From NCBI GenBank assembly GCA_039566865.1, contig CM076958.1, forward strand, positions 8,904,501 through 8,968,500: a stretch of DNA of 64,000 nt, in the 5' to 3' direction. Every line of letters starts with the position of its first letter. Position 1 is the first letter of the stretch. The notes under the pieces were generated by a model that was given only the letters and a program-made list of their open reading frames with translations, did no database searches and had not been told where the DNA came from. A program made the position numbers and the translations under genes. Of the stretch, positions 43,561-54,348 are shown piece by piece. This DNA is from Aurelia coerulea (Eukaryota > Cnidaria > Scyphozoa > Semaeostomeae > Ulmaridae).

Positions 43561-45474
43561 ATGCCCAAAGGGCTTCCCCTAATATCGCCTCAAGTATTTG
43601 GTAAGGATTCTGCGTTACACAATGAATGCAAGCTGCATATACTTGAAACCCAAACAACCCAAACATACGAGACTGTATCAAACAACGAAGATAAAATAGT
43701 TATGACTAATTTGAAAAAACTCGTTAATAAACACGAAGATTCGTTAACAAAGAAAGAACAAGACTTTATAATAAATTTTGAATGGAAAACAAGCAACTTT
43801 TACGTTTTGCCAAAGATTCACAAGAACGAACAGATTATTAGTCATATTGCGTCATCTGACCTTGACTTCATCGAGATTTCGCCACCTGAAGATTTGAAAG
43901 GCAGGCCAATTATAGCCGGGCCAGTATCTCCAACTCAAAGACTTAGCGAGTTCCTAGACACTCTCTTAAAACCTATCGTCACGACATTAAAAACGTACAT
44001 TAAAGATGATTGGGATTTTATTCGCAAGCTCCCGCAGGATTTTGAATCGAACTCTTCCCTTTACTCATATGACGTCGTAAGTCTTTATACGAGCATACCC
44101 CACGAACTTGGACTTGAAGCCATAAAATTTTGGATTACGAAAAAGCGCACCTTGATCCTGGATCGTTTCTCTGACGCTTTTATACTCGAATCCGTAAAAT
44201 TTGTTCTTGTAAATAATAATTTTCTTTTCGATGATGTCGTGTACAAACAAGTAAAAGGAACTGCTATGGGTACAAAGTTCGCACCATCATATGCATGCCT
44301 TACCGTCGGATTTTTGGAAGAAACATTACTGTTTCCAGCTGTTCTACCAAAATATTTCAGCCATCAGATTTGTAAATACATAGAAACGAACTACTTCCGT
44401 TACATGGACGACGGTTTTATTGCTTTGCCTGAAGATTTAGACCCGATTTTGTTACAACAAGCTTTAAACGAACTCAACCCGTCCATAAAATTCACCATGG
44501 AAAAGGGTAAAAAGAACGCAGATAATGTTGAATCGTTGAACTTCTTAGATATCAAAATACTTCTCCATAATGGAACAAGAATCAGCACCGACATCTTCTA
44601 TAAACCAACTAACCCACACAAATACTTAAACTTTACAAGCGCCCATCCAAACCATATAAAAAACACCATTCCCTTCAATCTCGCTAAAAGAATCGTAGTT
44701 TTCGTCTCCAATCCCCTGCTCTTGGATTTTCGTTTACGTGAACTAGAACACTGGTTACTCGACTGTAATTACCCAACAAATTTGATAAAGCAAGCGTTCC
44801 ATCGAGCAAAACTTCAAGGCCCAGCGCCAGAACCAACAAAGAAGGACATTATACCTCTCGTGACAACCTACTACCCAAGCCTGTCTTATAACAATGTTGT
44901 AAAGACCATATCAACACTGTTCAAACATTTTAAGGACCAAACAACGAAGCAAAAATTTATTAATTGCAAACCACTGTTAGCCCTCCAACAACCACCGAAT
45001 ATCACATCAATACTCACAACCGCAAAATTTAATTCCAAAGAACATCTAAGTGTCCCAGCCCCCCAAGGAATCACTTTATGTAACAATAAACAGTGCAAAC
45101 TTTGCAGATTATACCTCCAGCCAGTAGATTCATTCATAACATCAAAAGGAACAAGCTGGTCAATCAGTAGTCACGTCACTTGCAAAAGCAAAAACGTTGT
45201 GTACTTTCTCTCGTGTAATTTGTGTAAAGGGAGAACAACATACATTGGTCAGACAACAAATTTACGCCAACGTATGAACAACCATATTTCAGAATCACGC
45301 ACAGGAATCTCACCGTGCATATTTCCCAAACACGTTTTCGACTGTGGCGCCAAGAATAAGAACTTGAAAGAACCTTTTTTCAAAATCACCGCTTTCATGC
45401 AGTTGAAAGATCCTAGACAGTTACTTTCCCACGAAGAAAAGTTGATAAAAGCCGGACATGCAACACTTAATTAG
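43561..45474 (+). CDS. Penelope-like element ORF: RT + GIY-YIG endonuclease
   Basis: A 637-codon open frame with an upstream in-frame stop at 43549. RT motifs in order are FYVLPKIHK, LKGRPIIAGPVSPTQ, LYSYDVVSLYTSIP (metal-binding Asp), VKGTAMGTKFAPSYACL and YFRYMDDGFIAL (YMDD, catalytic), then LNFLDIKI and YKPTNPHKYL. After a linker comes a Cys cluster CNNKQCKLC, then the GIY-YIG nuclease NVVYFLSCNLC...TTYIGQTTNLRQRMNNH. All key residues are intact. The usual N-terminal block of the family (including KPADKGG) is missing: recognisable similarity starts near codon 16, so the copy is 5'-truncated. Penelope elements are retroelements, not viruses. The sub-clade, perhaps Neptune- or Naiad-like because of the Cys cluster, is inference. 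Confidence 0.9.
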   Translation: MPKGLPLISPQVFGKDSALHNECKLHILETQTTQTYETVSNNEDKIVMTNLKKLVNKHEDSLTKKEQDFIINFEWKTSNFYVLPKIHKNEQIISHIASSDLDFIEISPPEDLKGRPIIAGPVSPTQRLSEFLDTLLKPIVTTLKTYIKDDWDFIRKLPQDFESNSSLYSYDVVSLYTSIPHELGLEAIKFWITKKRTLILDRFSDAFILESVKFVLVNNNFLFDDVVYKQVKGTAMGTKFAPSYACLTVGFLEETLLFPAVLPKYFSHQICKYIETNYFRYMDDGFIALPEDLDPILLQQALNELNPSIKFTMEKGKKNADNVESLNFLDIKILLHNGTRISTDIFYKPTNPHKYLNFTSAHPNHIKNTIPFNLAKRIVVFVSNPLLLDFRLRELEHWLLDCNYPTNLIKQAFHRAKLQGPAPEPTKKDIIPLVTTYYPSLSYNNVVKTISTLFKHFKDQTTKQKFINCKPLLALQQPPNITSILTTAKFNSKEHLSVPAPQGITLCNNKQCKLCRLYLQPVDSFITSKGTSWSISSHVTCKSKNVVYFLSCNLCKGRTTYIGQTTNLRQRMNNHISESRTGISPCIFPKHVFDCGAKNKNLKEPFFKITAFMQLKDPRQLLSHEEKLIKAGHATLN

Positions 45475-45583
45475 TGAAAACTTAGAAAACATTTTTTCAG
45501 GAAATTGTTAATCCATCTGTTAATTGAATCACAGTATATGTATACCCATAACGTAACTTTAGAATCACTTTAGTTTTGTAAGT

Positions 45584-45624
45584 CACACTCTGATGAAGAC
45601 ACAAGTCAGAAAGGCCTCAGTGTG
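45584..45624 (+). ncRNA. Hammerhead-ribozyme-like motif in Penelope 3' UTR
   Basis: cacact + CTGATGA + a short GAC/GTC hairpin (loop acaa with flanking A) + GAAA + ggcc + tc + agtgtg. Stem I (cacact / agtgtg) is 6 bp and perfect. The core boxes CUGAUGA and GAAA are present. Stem II has an A-A mismatch at its base, and stem III is only about 2 bp. Short-stem-III hammerheads are known in Penelope-like elements, and this one lies 110 bases after the stop codon. Activity is unproven and could be low. Confidence 0.55.
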
Positions 45625-45639
45625 CTAAATATCTTGTCT

Positions 45640-46435
45640 TTTTTGCATCCGACCTTCTTTTATACAGTTTACTTGAAACCAATGTATTCATGTGACTGAA
45701 AGAAAAGCACTGCGAATTTTTTGAACAAAGATAAATTTAACGAATAAAGTGCCATCCTTGTAAACCAACAACTTTCGATCGAAGTTCGTGATGGCTTGCT
45801 TGGCCGACCTAAAGTCCAAAATACGCCAATATAAATAACCGGTTTCGTTTTATACTTGTACGAGAAACAAGATGTTAAGCCGTTTAAAAGTACCTTCCAG
45901 TCAGTGTTTCCAATCCTTTCAGGATTCACGTCGTCATTTTCACTTTCATTTTTGATTCTGATCAGTCACTTCCTTGTTCTTGTTTGACTGCAATGGTTGG
46001 GCCTCCCTTCGTCTCTTTGCGTTAGTTGATCCTTACTAGCAAATGTAATGGCTTAGACTGAAAATGTTGGATCTCAATTTCATCGGTATCAAGGAGTCCA
46101 TAGTCAAGTTCGATGTTCGTCGCTGCTGCTTGTGCTTGCTTTTTGCCAAATCTTTACTTTTTCATTCAACTGTCTGTGTTGTGTGTAGGCCTTGTGAAAG
46201 TGGTGTGATCCCTCTTGCCCTAATATTCACCTCTGACGTCAAAAGAGCTCGCGAATGAAAACGCGGGAGACCCCGTCCTTCAATCAAAATGGCCGCCTAT
46301 AGGGCAAAATCGGGAAGTTAGGGGGTTTATAGCTCAAAATTCGTAAGCGGGATCTAAATTCTAATGCGAAATCCGATTTCTACAGGTAATTATTGACTAA
46401 ATGAAGCAAAGTTGTTTCAACGTTGCAGGTCTCCT
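45640..46435. other. Right interior of the TTAA element
   Basis: No recognised coding. 46220-46435 forms the right arm of the 37045-46435 element. Confidence 0.45.
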
Positions 46436-46439
46436 TTAA

Positions 46440-47309
46440 CCCTAATCAATATGGGCTTTTTTCGAGCTATCATTTATGTGCTTTCCACGCCCCCCCCCTC
46501 TGAAAACTGCCTTAGACGCATCTGAATTCAATACAACTTGGCACAGCTATAGAACAGGTAATTTGCAGCTTGTAGCGCAATTTGGGTGTGGCTGCCACGC
46601 CTTGTGACGTCACAGTGACGTCACAAAGCTGAAAATCTGTGAAAATCAGGCTTCCAAGTTGAATTCAAGTTTAATGAAGATTTTGCATGAACTTTTTGCA
46701 GTTTTTGGTTCAGTTTGTCAACAAAAATGGTGATAAAATATTATTTTATTGAAAATAACGATTTTGGAGTGATATTTTGACAGAAATTAGCCGATTCTTA
46801 TGACGTCATTTGTGCGATTAATTTATTCTATGTAAAAAGAGACCAAAAGAACCTGCAAAATGATGATTATCTATGACAAATGTATCATTAGAGTGTTTTT
46901 CATTGAAAAAGTTCGAAAAAACTTGAAAAAAGTGCCAATTAGTCCAAAATGGCGGCCAAAATGACGTCATTATCAAAAAGTGCTGACATCATCAAATTCC
47001 AGAAATTCCGATATCAAATTGAAGCCCTTTGTTTGCTGATTCATTTGCTGTATAATACTTCATAATTCAATCAAATAATTCCATTGAAATCATTGAAAAC
47101 AATGATTTTGCTGCTACCTCCTTCCAAATATGGGCATGTCACGTGATCTGTGAGTCCTATTGTTCAAAAATTTTTCCACCGACATGTGGCTAATAGATAA
47201 TTAGTAAAAGTCAGGGAGGCTGGGGGACATAGCAAATGTCGTTTAAAAACGCGGCAAATAAAACCTTGAGGGGGGGGGGGTGGGATCCACCCCCCCATGT
47301 GGATTAGGG
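46440..47309. mobile_element. TTAA-flanked element, CCCTAATC ends
   Basis: An 870-bp relative of 8120-9385. Left end ccctaatcaatatgggc, right end catgtggattaggg, with TTAA at 46436-46439 and 47310-47313. The left TTAA is also the right border of the 37045-46435 element, so this one landed in that element's target site. The interior shares aaaatggcggccaaaatgac-type sequence with its relative (aagatggcggacaaa). Non-coding. Confidence 0.82.
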
Positions 47310-47313
47310 TTAA

Positions 47314-49485
47314 CCGTCGTGGATTGACGTATAGCTCTCAAATATCTAGCGAATCAATGAAGCATTGCAAGTTTTAGAAGCAGCGTCGGAAATGTGAACA
47401 AAATGCAAAATGCCTAAGTGGTGACAGAGCTTAGTTTTGGACCAAAAATGATACCGAAAAGGAACGAGGGGATGATGATACGTAATCAAATGCTCATGTG
47501 GTAGGAAACTAATCTTAGCAATAATCCACAATGATAGACGGTAAAGCATTAGCAAATTGGATACAACGTAAACGTAAATGAAGCCGATAGAATTAGTATG
47601 GCCAATTTATTTTATCCGTTTTAAAGCTGGCCTAATCTAGCCACATCAGCTTGAACGTCTTGAATTTGGTTTCTTGTTTTCTTTCTTCAAGCAATGAAGA
47701 TACATCTCCACTAGAAATTCGCTAGTTAAGGACGGACAAGTTGAAGAAATTTTGATTCATTTTACCAAATTTATGTCTCCAAAATAAAAATACACTATTT
47801 ACACCTCAGCAAAATATTCATATTGCCACAGGCATACAATGGGTGGGATAAGTTATACATCGTGATACCCGCTCTTGATGTTGCCGAAAATTTATGATCA
47901 AATAGTGTCGCTACAAGCTACATGCAGTTTTGAGATGTGTGAAATATAGCCTTTGAACTTCGTTAACTGTTACCAAATTCGTTGAATAGCAGCTTCGGCT
48001 ATCTTTGCCAATTGTTTGACTTCGCCGTTTAAGCTTTATCCGGTGCAGAGTAAATGTGGTGTTGCTCTTTGCAAGAAATGTGTAGGCTTGGCTTTGTCAC
48101 TGTATCGGACTCGTGCATTGTATCACATTTGAAAAGCAATTGAGAACTGGCTACCATTTTACATTCACATGGAAGGAAGCCAATCTTTGAGAGAGTTGAT
48201 TTTATTATTTTACATAAATGTATATAATGGGAAAAGATATGACCTTTTCCTGCCATATGGCATCATCTCAAATGCTTTCTGCCCTGAAATGTTTTGGCAA
48301 AAACCTTTTTCGTACTTTTTGCAGCAAAAAACGTGTTAATTTTTCTCTTCCTGCGCTGATAAAAACATTTCGATTAAGTTAGCCAAACTATGTATTATTA
48401 GAAAGAAAAAAGATTACACCTTTAGACGAAATACATTGCGTCGATTCAAAACTGAGCACTTTTTAAAGATTCTCAATTACAGTTGGGTTTCCTTTCTTTT
48501 GAAATACCTGTAGAACGATGTGCAATCGCTGAAAATGTATGGAAAATTCTTGACTGTACATTTAGCAGGAGCCAAAGTTCGATACTCATTAATCGGGTTA
48601 CTAGAATATCCGCTTTGTATTTTTTTTCAGTACTCCTCGCTCTCCTCCTAGTACTGAGAGGAAGTGAGGCGATATTCAGAGAAATAAGCTAATTTGCGGG
48701 ACTTATTAGCCAATTTTGTCAATTACCTTGAGGTTTCTTTGCTGATAAAAAGGTTCCTTTGTTTTGTTATCGAATAAACTTCTGGCCCCGTTAATTCAGA
48801 TTAAAACATCGGAATTTTGAAAGTGGAATAGCTGAAAGGGGCTTTCCTTGAACACATAGATATATGAATGCCAAGTCTACTCTGGGAAATTGAAGTGACG
48901 TTCAATAGGGGTTGAAGATAAAGCAACCCCCCCTTCCCTCCTAACAGAAAATTTATAACCTGCTGGAAGTCTTTTGACGCAAGGAAGCATGAACTTCTTA
49001 GATCCCCTGCATGAAACAGCTTCGGCCATGTCTCGACCCATGTTATGCGTCCTGTTAGTTCATTAAAACTGGTGAATAACTTCCATCATGTACCGAGGGA
49101 TTTTTTCATTTTGTGTCCTTACCATTTACAAAGGGCACGGGGTACGAGGTTGTAGATAAATAGTAATCCATGATTTCACATTTCCGCAAGCTCCGATAGA
49201 TATTTTGAGACACCCTTTACATCTTTGGTAAAACCTAAATCTGTTGGTTCAAATTTATGGTTCCCTATTTATTTCTATCAAATGTTTATTTATTTATTGT
49301 TAAGTGATTGGTTGATTGATTGAGTGAGTGAGTGATTGATTGAGTGAGTGATTAATTGATTGATGCACTGATTCATAAGTGATAGGCTGATGAATCGATT
49401 AATTCATTGATTAATTCATTCTTTTATTGATAAATTTGAGACCAATCAATTGAACGATTGACGGAATGATATTCATCTATTTTAG
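47314..49485. other. End of intron 4, no gene; tetranucleotide tract
   Basis: Mostly unstructured AT-rich sequence. At about 49300-49440 GATT/GAGT words repeat irregularly (gattgattgagtgagtgag). The intron ends at tctattttag before exon 5. Confidence 0.45.
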
Positions 49486-49656
49486 CCAAAACGGCACCTG
49501 AAGAAACTTTCCTGCTGGTACAAGAGATCACATCCTCTGCTAGTCTTGAATCCTGCCAAGATCGAACAAGTTTATGTAAATCCAGAAATGTATTTGTACA
49601 GGAATGTACTCAGTGATAAAGAATTACAGCAAATCAAAGACTTAGCTCTTCCAATG
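49486..49656 (+). CDS. P4HA: P4HA exon 5: entry to the catalytic domain
   Basis: Phase 0 at both ends, 57 codons, acceptor ctattttag, donor ATG|GTACGT. It encodes PKRHLKKLSCWYKRSHPLLV then LNPAKIEQVYVNPEMYLYRN and VLSDKELQQIKDLALPM. This aligns with vertebrate RRQKKLFCRYHDGNRNPKFI, LAPAKQEDEWDKPRIIRFHD and IISDAEIEIVKDLAKPRL. The Cys of the conserved pair is present. It is the start of the 2-oxoglutarate/Fe(II) dioxygenase domain; ligands come later. Confidence 0.94.
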
Positions 49657-50069
49657 GTACGTTTTGCTATTTGGCATTTGAGAACACGTTTACACTGTAC
49701 CAGTACAGCATTGTCCCGCTACAAAGCTCTTTCCGTTCAATAGCGTTTACAATGCTCCAGAATAAAATTATTCTTCTTAGAAAGAAGGAACAAAAGTGTT
49801 ACGGATTTGCAGGAACGGTGTAAATGGGAGGATGACCCCATAAACTTTTGTTACGGATCCAAATTTATACTGACTGGCACAGTTGAAACGGGGTCTTATT
49901 TTACTGTGTGATATTTTAGTTGTCCCGTGTGACCCAAAAAGGGAAGCATTTTCGAGAAATACTAAAATTCAATCAAGTTATCTATCCTGAACAGTTTCTC
50001 TTTGCACACTCTTGTCAGGGACTGACCAAACTGACCCAAGAGATGACTGCTCTGAAGGGTCATCAGGTA

Positions 50070-50070
50070 G

Positions 50071-50103
<33 letters not shown>

Positions 50104-50190
50104 CATACATACATACATACATACATACATACATACATACATACATACATACATACATACATACATACATACATACATACATACATACAT
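50070..50190 (+). repeat. (TACA)n microsatellite = LINE (TATG)n tail
   Basis: About 28 units of tacat in near-perfect tandem, lying directly 3' (minus sense) of the LINE 3' UTR (aataaagaatg then (tatg)n). It is best explained as the 3' tail of the LINE, later expanded. Confidence 0.9.
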
Positions 50191-51240
50191 TCTTTATTTC
50201 TTAAGGCAGGTTGGAAAAGGCAGCTCAAGAGCTGATGTGGACCTGCCATCTAAACTAATTATTAATGTTATGAAGTGAAAAAAAAAAGAAAAAAAAAAGT
50301 AAATGAAAACCTAATGTAATTTGTGCAAAAATAACGTAAAGTATTTTTCGTTCTTTATAGAAATAAAAATAGTCACTTTTTCTTTTCTTTATACAACTCG
50401 TTTCTTTTGAAAAGCTAATGTTATCAAGGTTGTTATAATGTTTCAATTTCATTTTAAACGTATCTTTATTTGTGCACTCTCTCATGTCAGTTGTCAATGA
50501 GTTCCAAGCCTGTGGTCCTCTGTATCTGATGGAGTTTCTTGCAATTTCTGTTTTCGGTGTTATTATTTCGAAGTTGTTCCTTGATCGTGTCTTATTATGA
50601 CCACTTTTTCTGAACAGCTCTAGTACATCAGGGTGTGTCCTTCCGTAATAGATATCATGCATAATCGTAAGTAGTCTCTTTTTGTATATATAACCTAATG
50701 ATCTCCATTTCACTTTTTGCAACACTTGTTCTGCTGATAATTCTGTGTTGTGTATATTGTAAATGAGCTTTGCTACTCTTATGTGCTTTTTCTCTAGCTC
50801 CTCGAACATCGCTGGTGTACATGTCCCCCAAACCGCTATACAATATGTTATGGCTGATATGATGCATTTGTAATAGATTGTTTCTAATATGTGTCTTGGT
50901 AAATACCTTATTCTCCTTAGTTGTGATAATTTTGCGTTATATGAGTTGGAAACCTTTTTTATTTGATTTTTCCAAGTCATGTTATTATCTATTGTCACTC
51001 CTAGACATTTCGCCGTTGTGACCACTCTTAATTCTTTCTCGCCAAATAAAACTGGCCTCAAAGGACCAATAAATGTTGCCGCTTGGATGATCATGACTTC
51101 CGTTTTCTCCGTATTCACTGTCATTTTGTTTCTTTGACACCAGTTATGCAGGTCTGCGGCTATTCTGTTCAGGCCATCAATGACTCCTTCTATGTTTTCT
51201 CCTATGAAATACGCTGTTGTATCGTCAGCAAACATTTGTA
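50191..51240 (-). pseudogene. 5'-truncated LINE with long intact C-terminal ORF
   Basis: The minus ORF (51235-50255, 326 codons) opens at the catalytic box FADDTTAYFIGENIEGV. It continues LHNWCQRNKMTVNTEKTEVM, AKCLGVTIDNNMTWKNQI, ISAITYCIAVWGTCTPAMFE and IRYRGPQAWNSLTTDMRECT to a natural stop. There are no internal stops, so insertion is recent. The 3' end passes an A-rich stretch and an AATAAA-like signal into the (TATG)n tail. Truncation exactly before the active site mirrors the copy at 25130-25975. Confidence 0.85.
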
Positions 51241-51789
51241 GATAACCTTCTTACACGCATATTCCACACGCATGTTATGAAATGGTTGACACTTTCGCTT
51301 CGTAAACCCCTGTTACATGACCAAGACACATATGGCGAAATGGTTTGTCAAGTTCCAAACACATCATGGGATGTTGGGTGGTTACTGCGCACAAATTTTG
51401 GCCCATATTTCTTAATGAGCATTTGGCAACACTTTCATTGTTTGTCTTCGTTGGTCTTAAGATCAATTAGGACAATTTTGAAGAGAATTTTCTGATGAAC
51501 CTTAGGCGATTCTAGCTACTAGACGAAACAATTTCAGGGAATATTATTGAAATCTCAGATCTCATGGTCGCGAAACAGCAAGATACTATTTTTATTTCCT
51601 CGAAGCTTTCGATCTCAAAGAAAATGAACCTCACATCCCCTTACTCTGTTGTCAAATCTCTCTCGTCAGGAAAAGAGTTAGAGTTAGGAAGGTTAATCTC
51701 TCTCGTCGAAACGCAGCACAGCTAAAATAATCATGTGCCTGATTTCTTATGGAGAAAGATGATGTATTAATTCCTGGCTAGCACGAAAT
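51241..51789. other. Intron 5 spacer, nothing identified
   Basis: No coding or repeat structure recognised. Confidence 0.4.
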
Positions 51790-52155
51790 CTGCCCAAAGC
51801 ACAGTGATCCAGGACATGTAATTAATGCCAAAAATGAGAGTATCAGAATGGTATCAGGCTGATTTTTATATTTTAACCGTAGCCAAATGTCATGTCAATA
51901 CCCAAAAAATTCTCAAATCGCACAATTTTGTGCTGAGAAAACATTATTTCAAGTTAGGCCAAAAGGTGTACTTCCGGCTTCTTTCTTAGCAATGCAAGGT
52001 CATAAGATATATCAACTTTCAAATTCAAATTTTTTGGCTTGCACTCACTCGATTTTCATGATGCTTGTTTCGTTTCACAGATTAAACCTTGCAGAGTATG
52101 TAGTGAAAAGGTGGATTGAAAAATTTATCTTGTGATATACATATTTTGCGAAAAC
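51790..52155 (+). repeat. Left copy of an inverted pair (partner 59045-59430)
   Basis: taatgccaaaaatgagagta, cccaaaaaattctcaaatcg, tttggcttgcactcactcga and accttgcagagtatgtagtg recur in reverse complement at 59045-59430 at roughly 75-80% identity by eye. Both copies read cgttt(g/c)acag|attaa(a/g)cc, an acceptor-like word followed by RL(N/S)LAEY(V/L)VKR. Confidence 0.75.
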
Positions 52156-52159
52156 ATAA

Positions 52160-52918
52160 TGGTAACCAAACGTTAAAAAAAATAAAACTGAATCACGAAA
52201 TGCTTCTTCAGCATTAAAAACAAAAAATCTGTTTCAGAAATTTTGCAAAGCCTATTGCAGAATTACGTTTAACCTATTAGCAACACTTTTGCAAAAGGTC
52301 TAAGCAGAGTAAGCTCTCAAATAATTCTGTCTAATTTTTCACGAAGACCAGTTTACATCTTTGCTCTAAATGGCATTTTTCTGCTTAAGTGACGAACAAC
52401 TAATAGTTTATCATATTTCCAAAATTTCAAATACATGCTTTTCAACAGGTTAGCAGTAAACAATTTTTTCTTAATTCAAGTAATTTTCTAAGGTTTTCAA
52501 AACATGCAGCCACCTCCATAATGGTTCCTTGTATCTCAAGGTGAAAAATGCGTCTGTTGAGATTGAAAAACACAACAAACACCAAAATTAGATACCGTAT
52601 ATGATTAGGGAAATGATATCGAGCCTCCTTTACACTATAAGAAGGAAATATTTGTTTGATGAAGATCTACCCCAATATTGCAAATATTCTGACAGAATTT
52701 GCTAACAAAGACTTCTTCTTCACTGACCTTCGTGAAAAATTCGCCAACATAATTTGAGGGCTTACTCTATTTAGCCCTTTTGCAAAAGTGTTGCCAATCA
52801 ATTAAAGTTGATTCTGCAATAGCCTTTACAAGTATTCTGAAATACAGATTTTTCGTTTTTAATGTTGAAGAAGCGCTTCGTGATTCAGTTTTAGTTTTTT
52901 TAACGTTTGTTATTTTTT
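52160..52918. mobile_element. Long inverted-repeat MITE, about 170-bp arms
   Basis: The left arm (aacgttaaaaaaaataaaac, tgaatcacgaaatgcttctt, agcaacacttttgcaaaagg) is mirrored at the right (cccttttgcaaaagtgttgc, agaagcgcttcgtgattcag, gtttttttaacgttt). About 85% arm identity by eye. Exact ends and target duplication are unclear. Non-coding. Confidence 0.75.
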
Positions 52919-53067
52919 TTTTGTTATAATAAAGGTATCTGGGCCAAGACAGCCTCTAATCTGATTGCAAAACAACGTAACTATGAAATTAACTAAGTTA
53001 CTACAGCATGAAATTAATTACAAAAATATCAATTGGCCTGATAAACATAGATGACACTATGCTCATG

Positions 53068-53421
53068 TCAGATACAGTAATGATAATGAACATTAAATGG
53101 TGCTCGTTCATTGCAAGCAAGATTCAGATTCAGCTTGGAACATTTTAGCAAGAAAGTTGTTACCAAATTCAAACTGTGCTGGTCCTCTTGACTCAATAAC
53201 CCGATAAATCTATTCCACACACTAAGTTGATTAACATTTGCGTATAAAGTGGCTATGTTGGTTTCGAGGCATTTCCTGTCCTCTTGAAACTGTGGGCACA
53301 TCATGACAAAGTGAGCCTCATCTCTAAGAACTTTTATTCCTATTGAAAGACAGTATTTACAGTGCCTATCAGATCTAGATATCTTGTTTTTCCAAACCGT
53401 GCAGCCTCTGATTTCAAGGAT
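53068..53421 (-). pseudogene. LINE 3' part, C-terminal Cys/His region
   Basis: The minus strand encodes ILEIRGCTVWKNKISRSDRH, CKYCLSIGIKVLRDEAHFVM and MCPQFQEDRKCLETNIATLY, followed by LACNER and stop. The CxxC...H...C arrangement (RHCKYC, AHFVMMCP) is the zinc-knuckle-like tail of many LINE ORFs. It continues the LINE whose 5' part lies at 57792-59074, displaced by a 4.4-kb insert. Confidence 0.78.
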
Positions 53422-53686
53422 GTGTATGAAGCGTGATTTAGGCCAAAATTAAACTGTAAAATGAAAAGCCATTCATGTCGATTTTAATTAGGATATTTAA
53501 CCAAAAAGACAAAATGAAATGACATTCTTAAAAGCCAATTTGATAGTTTTCTTAGCTGTTTACATGAATGGCTTTTAATTTAACGTTTCAGTTTGCCTAT
53601 TGATTTTGTTGTATCAAAACGTCTATTCGCTTTGTCTTTTCGAATTGCCTTATCAGTTTACTGTATCAAAATGTCCTTTCGTTTTA

Positions 53687-53870
53687 ATGTGCCAGAACGT
53701 CTATTCGTTTTGTCTTTTCGTTTTACTGTACCAGAACGTCTATTCGTTTTGTCTTTTCGTTTTACTGTACCAGAACGTCTATTCGTTTTGTCTTTTCGTT
53801 TTACTGTACCAGAACGTCTATTCGTTTTGTCTTTTCGTTTTGCTGTACCAGAACGTCTATTCGTTTTGTC
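53687..53870 (+). repeat. 39-bp tandem repeat, about five units (left arm)
   Basis: The unit gtaccagaacgtctattcg + ttttgtcttttcgttttact (39 bp) recurs at 53687, 53726, 53765, 53804 and 53843 with few changes. Because 39 is a multiple of three, long repetitive frames exist on both strands; these are not proteins. There are no unique spacers, so it is not CRISPR-like. Confidence 0.9.
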
Positions 53871-54348
53871 CATTCAGTTTGCGTATTCAGAATGTCTTTT
53901 AGTTTACATATCCTGATTTGAATCGACATGAATGGCTATTCGTTTTACAGTTCAATTTTGGCCTAAATAACGCGTCAGTTAAGAAGCGTAATTTAGGCCA
54001 AAATTAAACTTTCAATGTTGTTGATTCAGTTCAAGTTACTAATCGTTCTCAGTCCACCACAAGCGAATGTTGTTATTAAAATGTCATTACCGCAAAAAGC
54101 GCGCCTGGATGTTTGCTGGAGGATCTCTGCCCCTTGTGGAACGCACACACACACTATCGCTGGTTGCTGTAATTTCCTGTTGATCACCCGGGGGTGGCTC
54201 TCAGAAAGCTACTGAAAACGATTCCAAACTCCAAAGTTTACAGTACTTGAACCAAATAGTTTGCTATGAAACTGCCATTCTATTAGAAAATACAGTACTG
54301 CAAACTAGTCACCATCAAAAAGAACTAAGAAAGTGGAACTTGAATTTA

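Larger units (their letters stand above)
37045..46435. mobile_element. TTAA-flanked inverted-repeat element, expanded by nested elements
   Basis: The left end aggggacctgcaacgttgaa and right end ttcaacgttgcaggtctcct are inverted repeats continuing into acaactt, with TTAA at 37041-37044 and 46436-46439. Further inward, tctgacgtcagaggtgaata (about 37218-37237) is mirrored by atattcacctctgacgtc (about 46223-46240), so the arms exceed 200 bp. The span contains a MITE split by a hAT element and a Penelope fragment. No transposase of its own is recognised; the original element was probably about 2 kb. Confidence 0.75.

Noticed and set aside
43561..45474. Retrovirus or endogenous viral polymerase
   Set aside because: YMDD alone suggests it, but the GIY-YIG domain and the absence of protease, integrase, gag or LTRs identify a Penelope-like retroelement.
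53687..53870. Possible CRISPR-like array
   Set aside because: Units are contiguous with no unique spacers and the context is a eukaryotic transposon arm.
53600..53916. Overlapping 100-residue repetitive ORFs on both strands (also 57139-57444)
   Set aside because: They are produced by a 39-bp tandem repeat whose length is a multiple of three; composition is repeat-driven and there is no start context or conservation.
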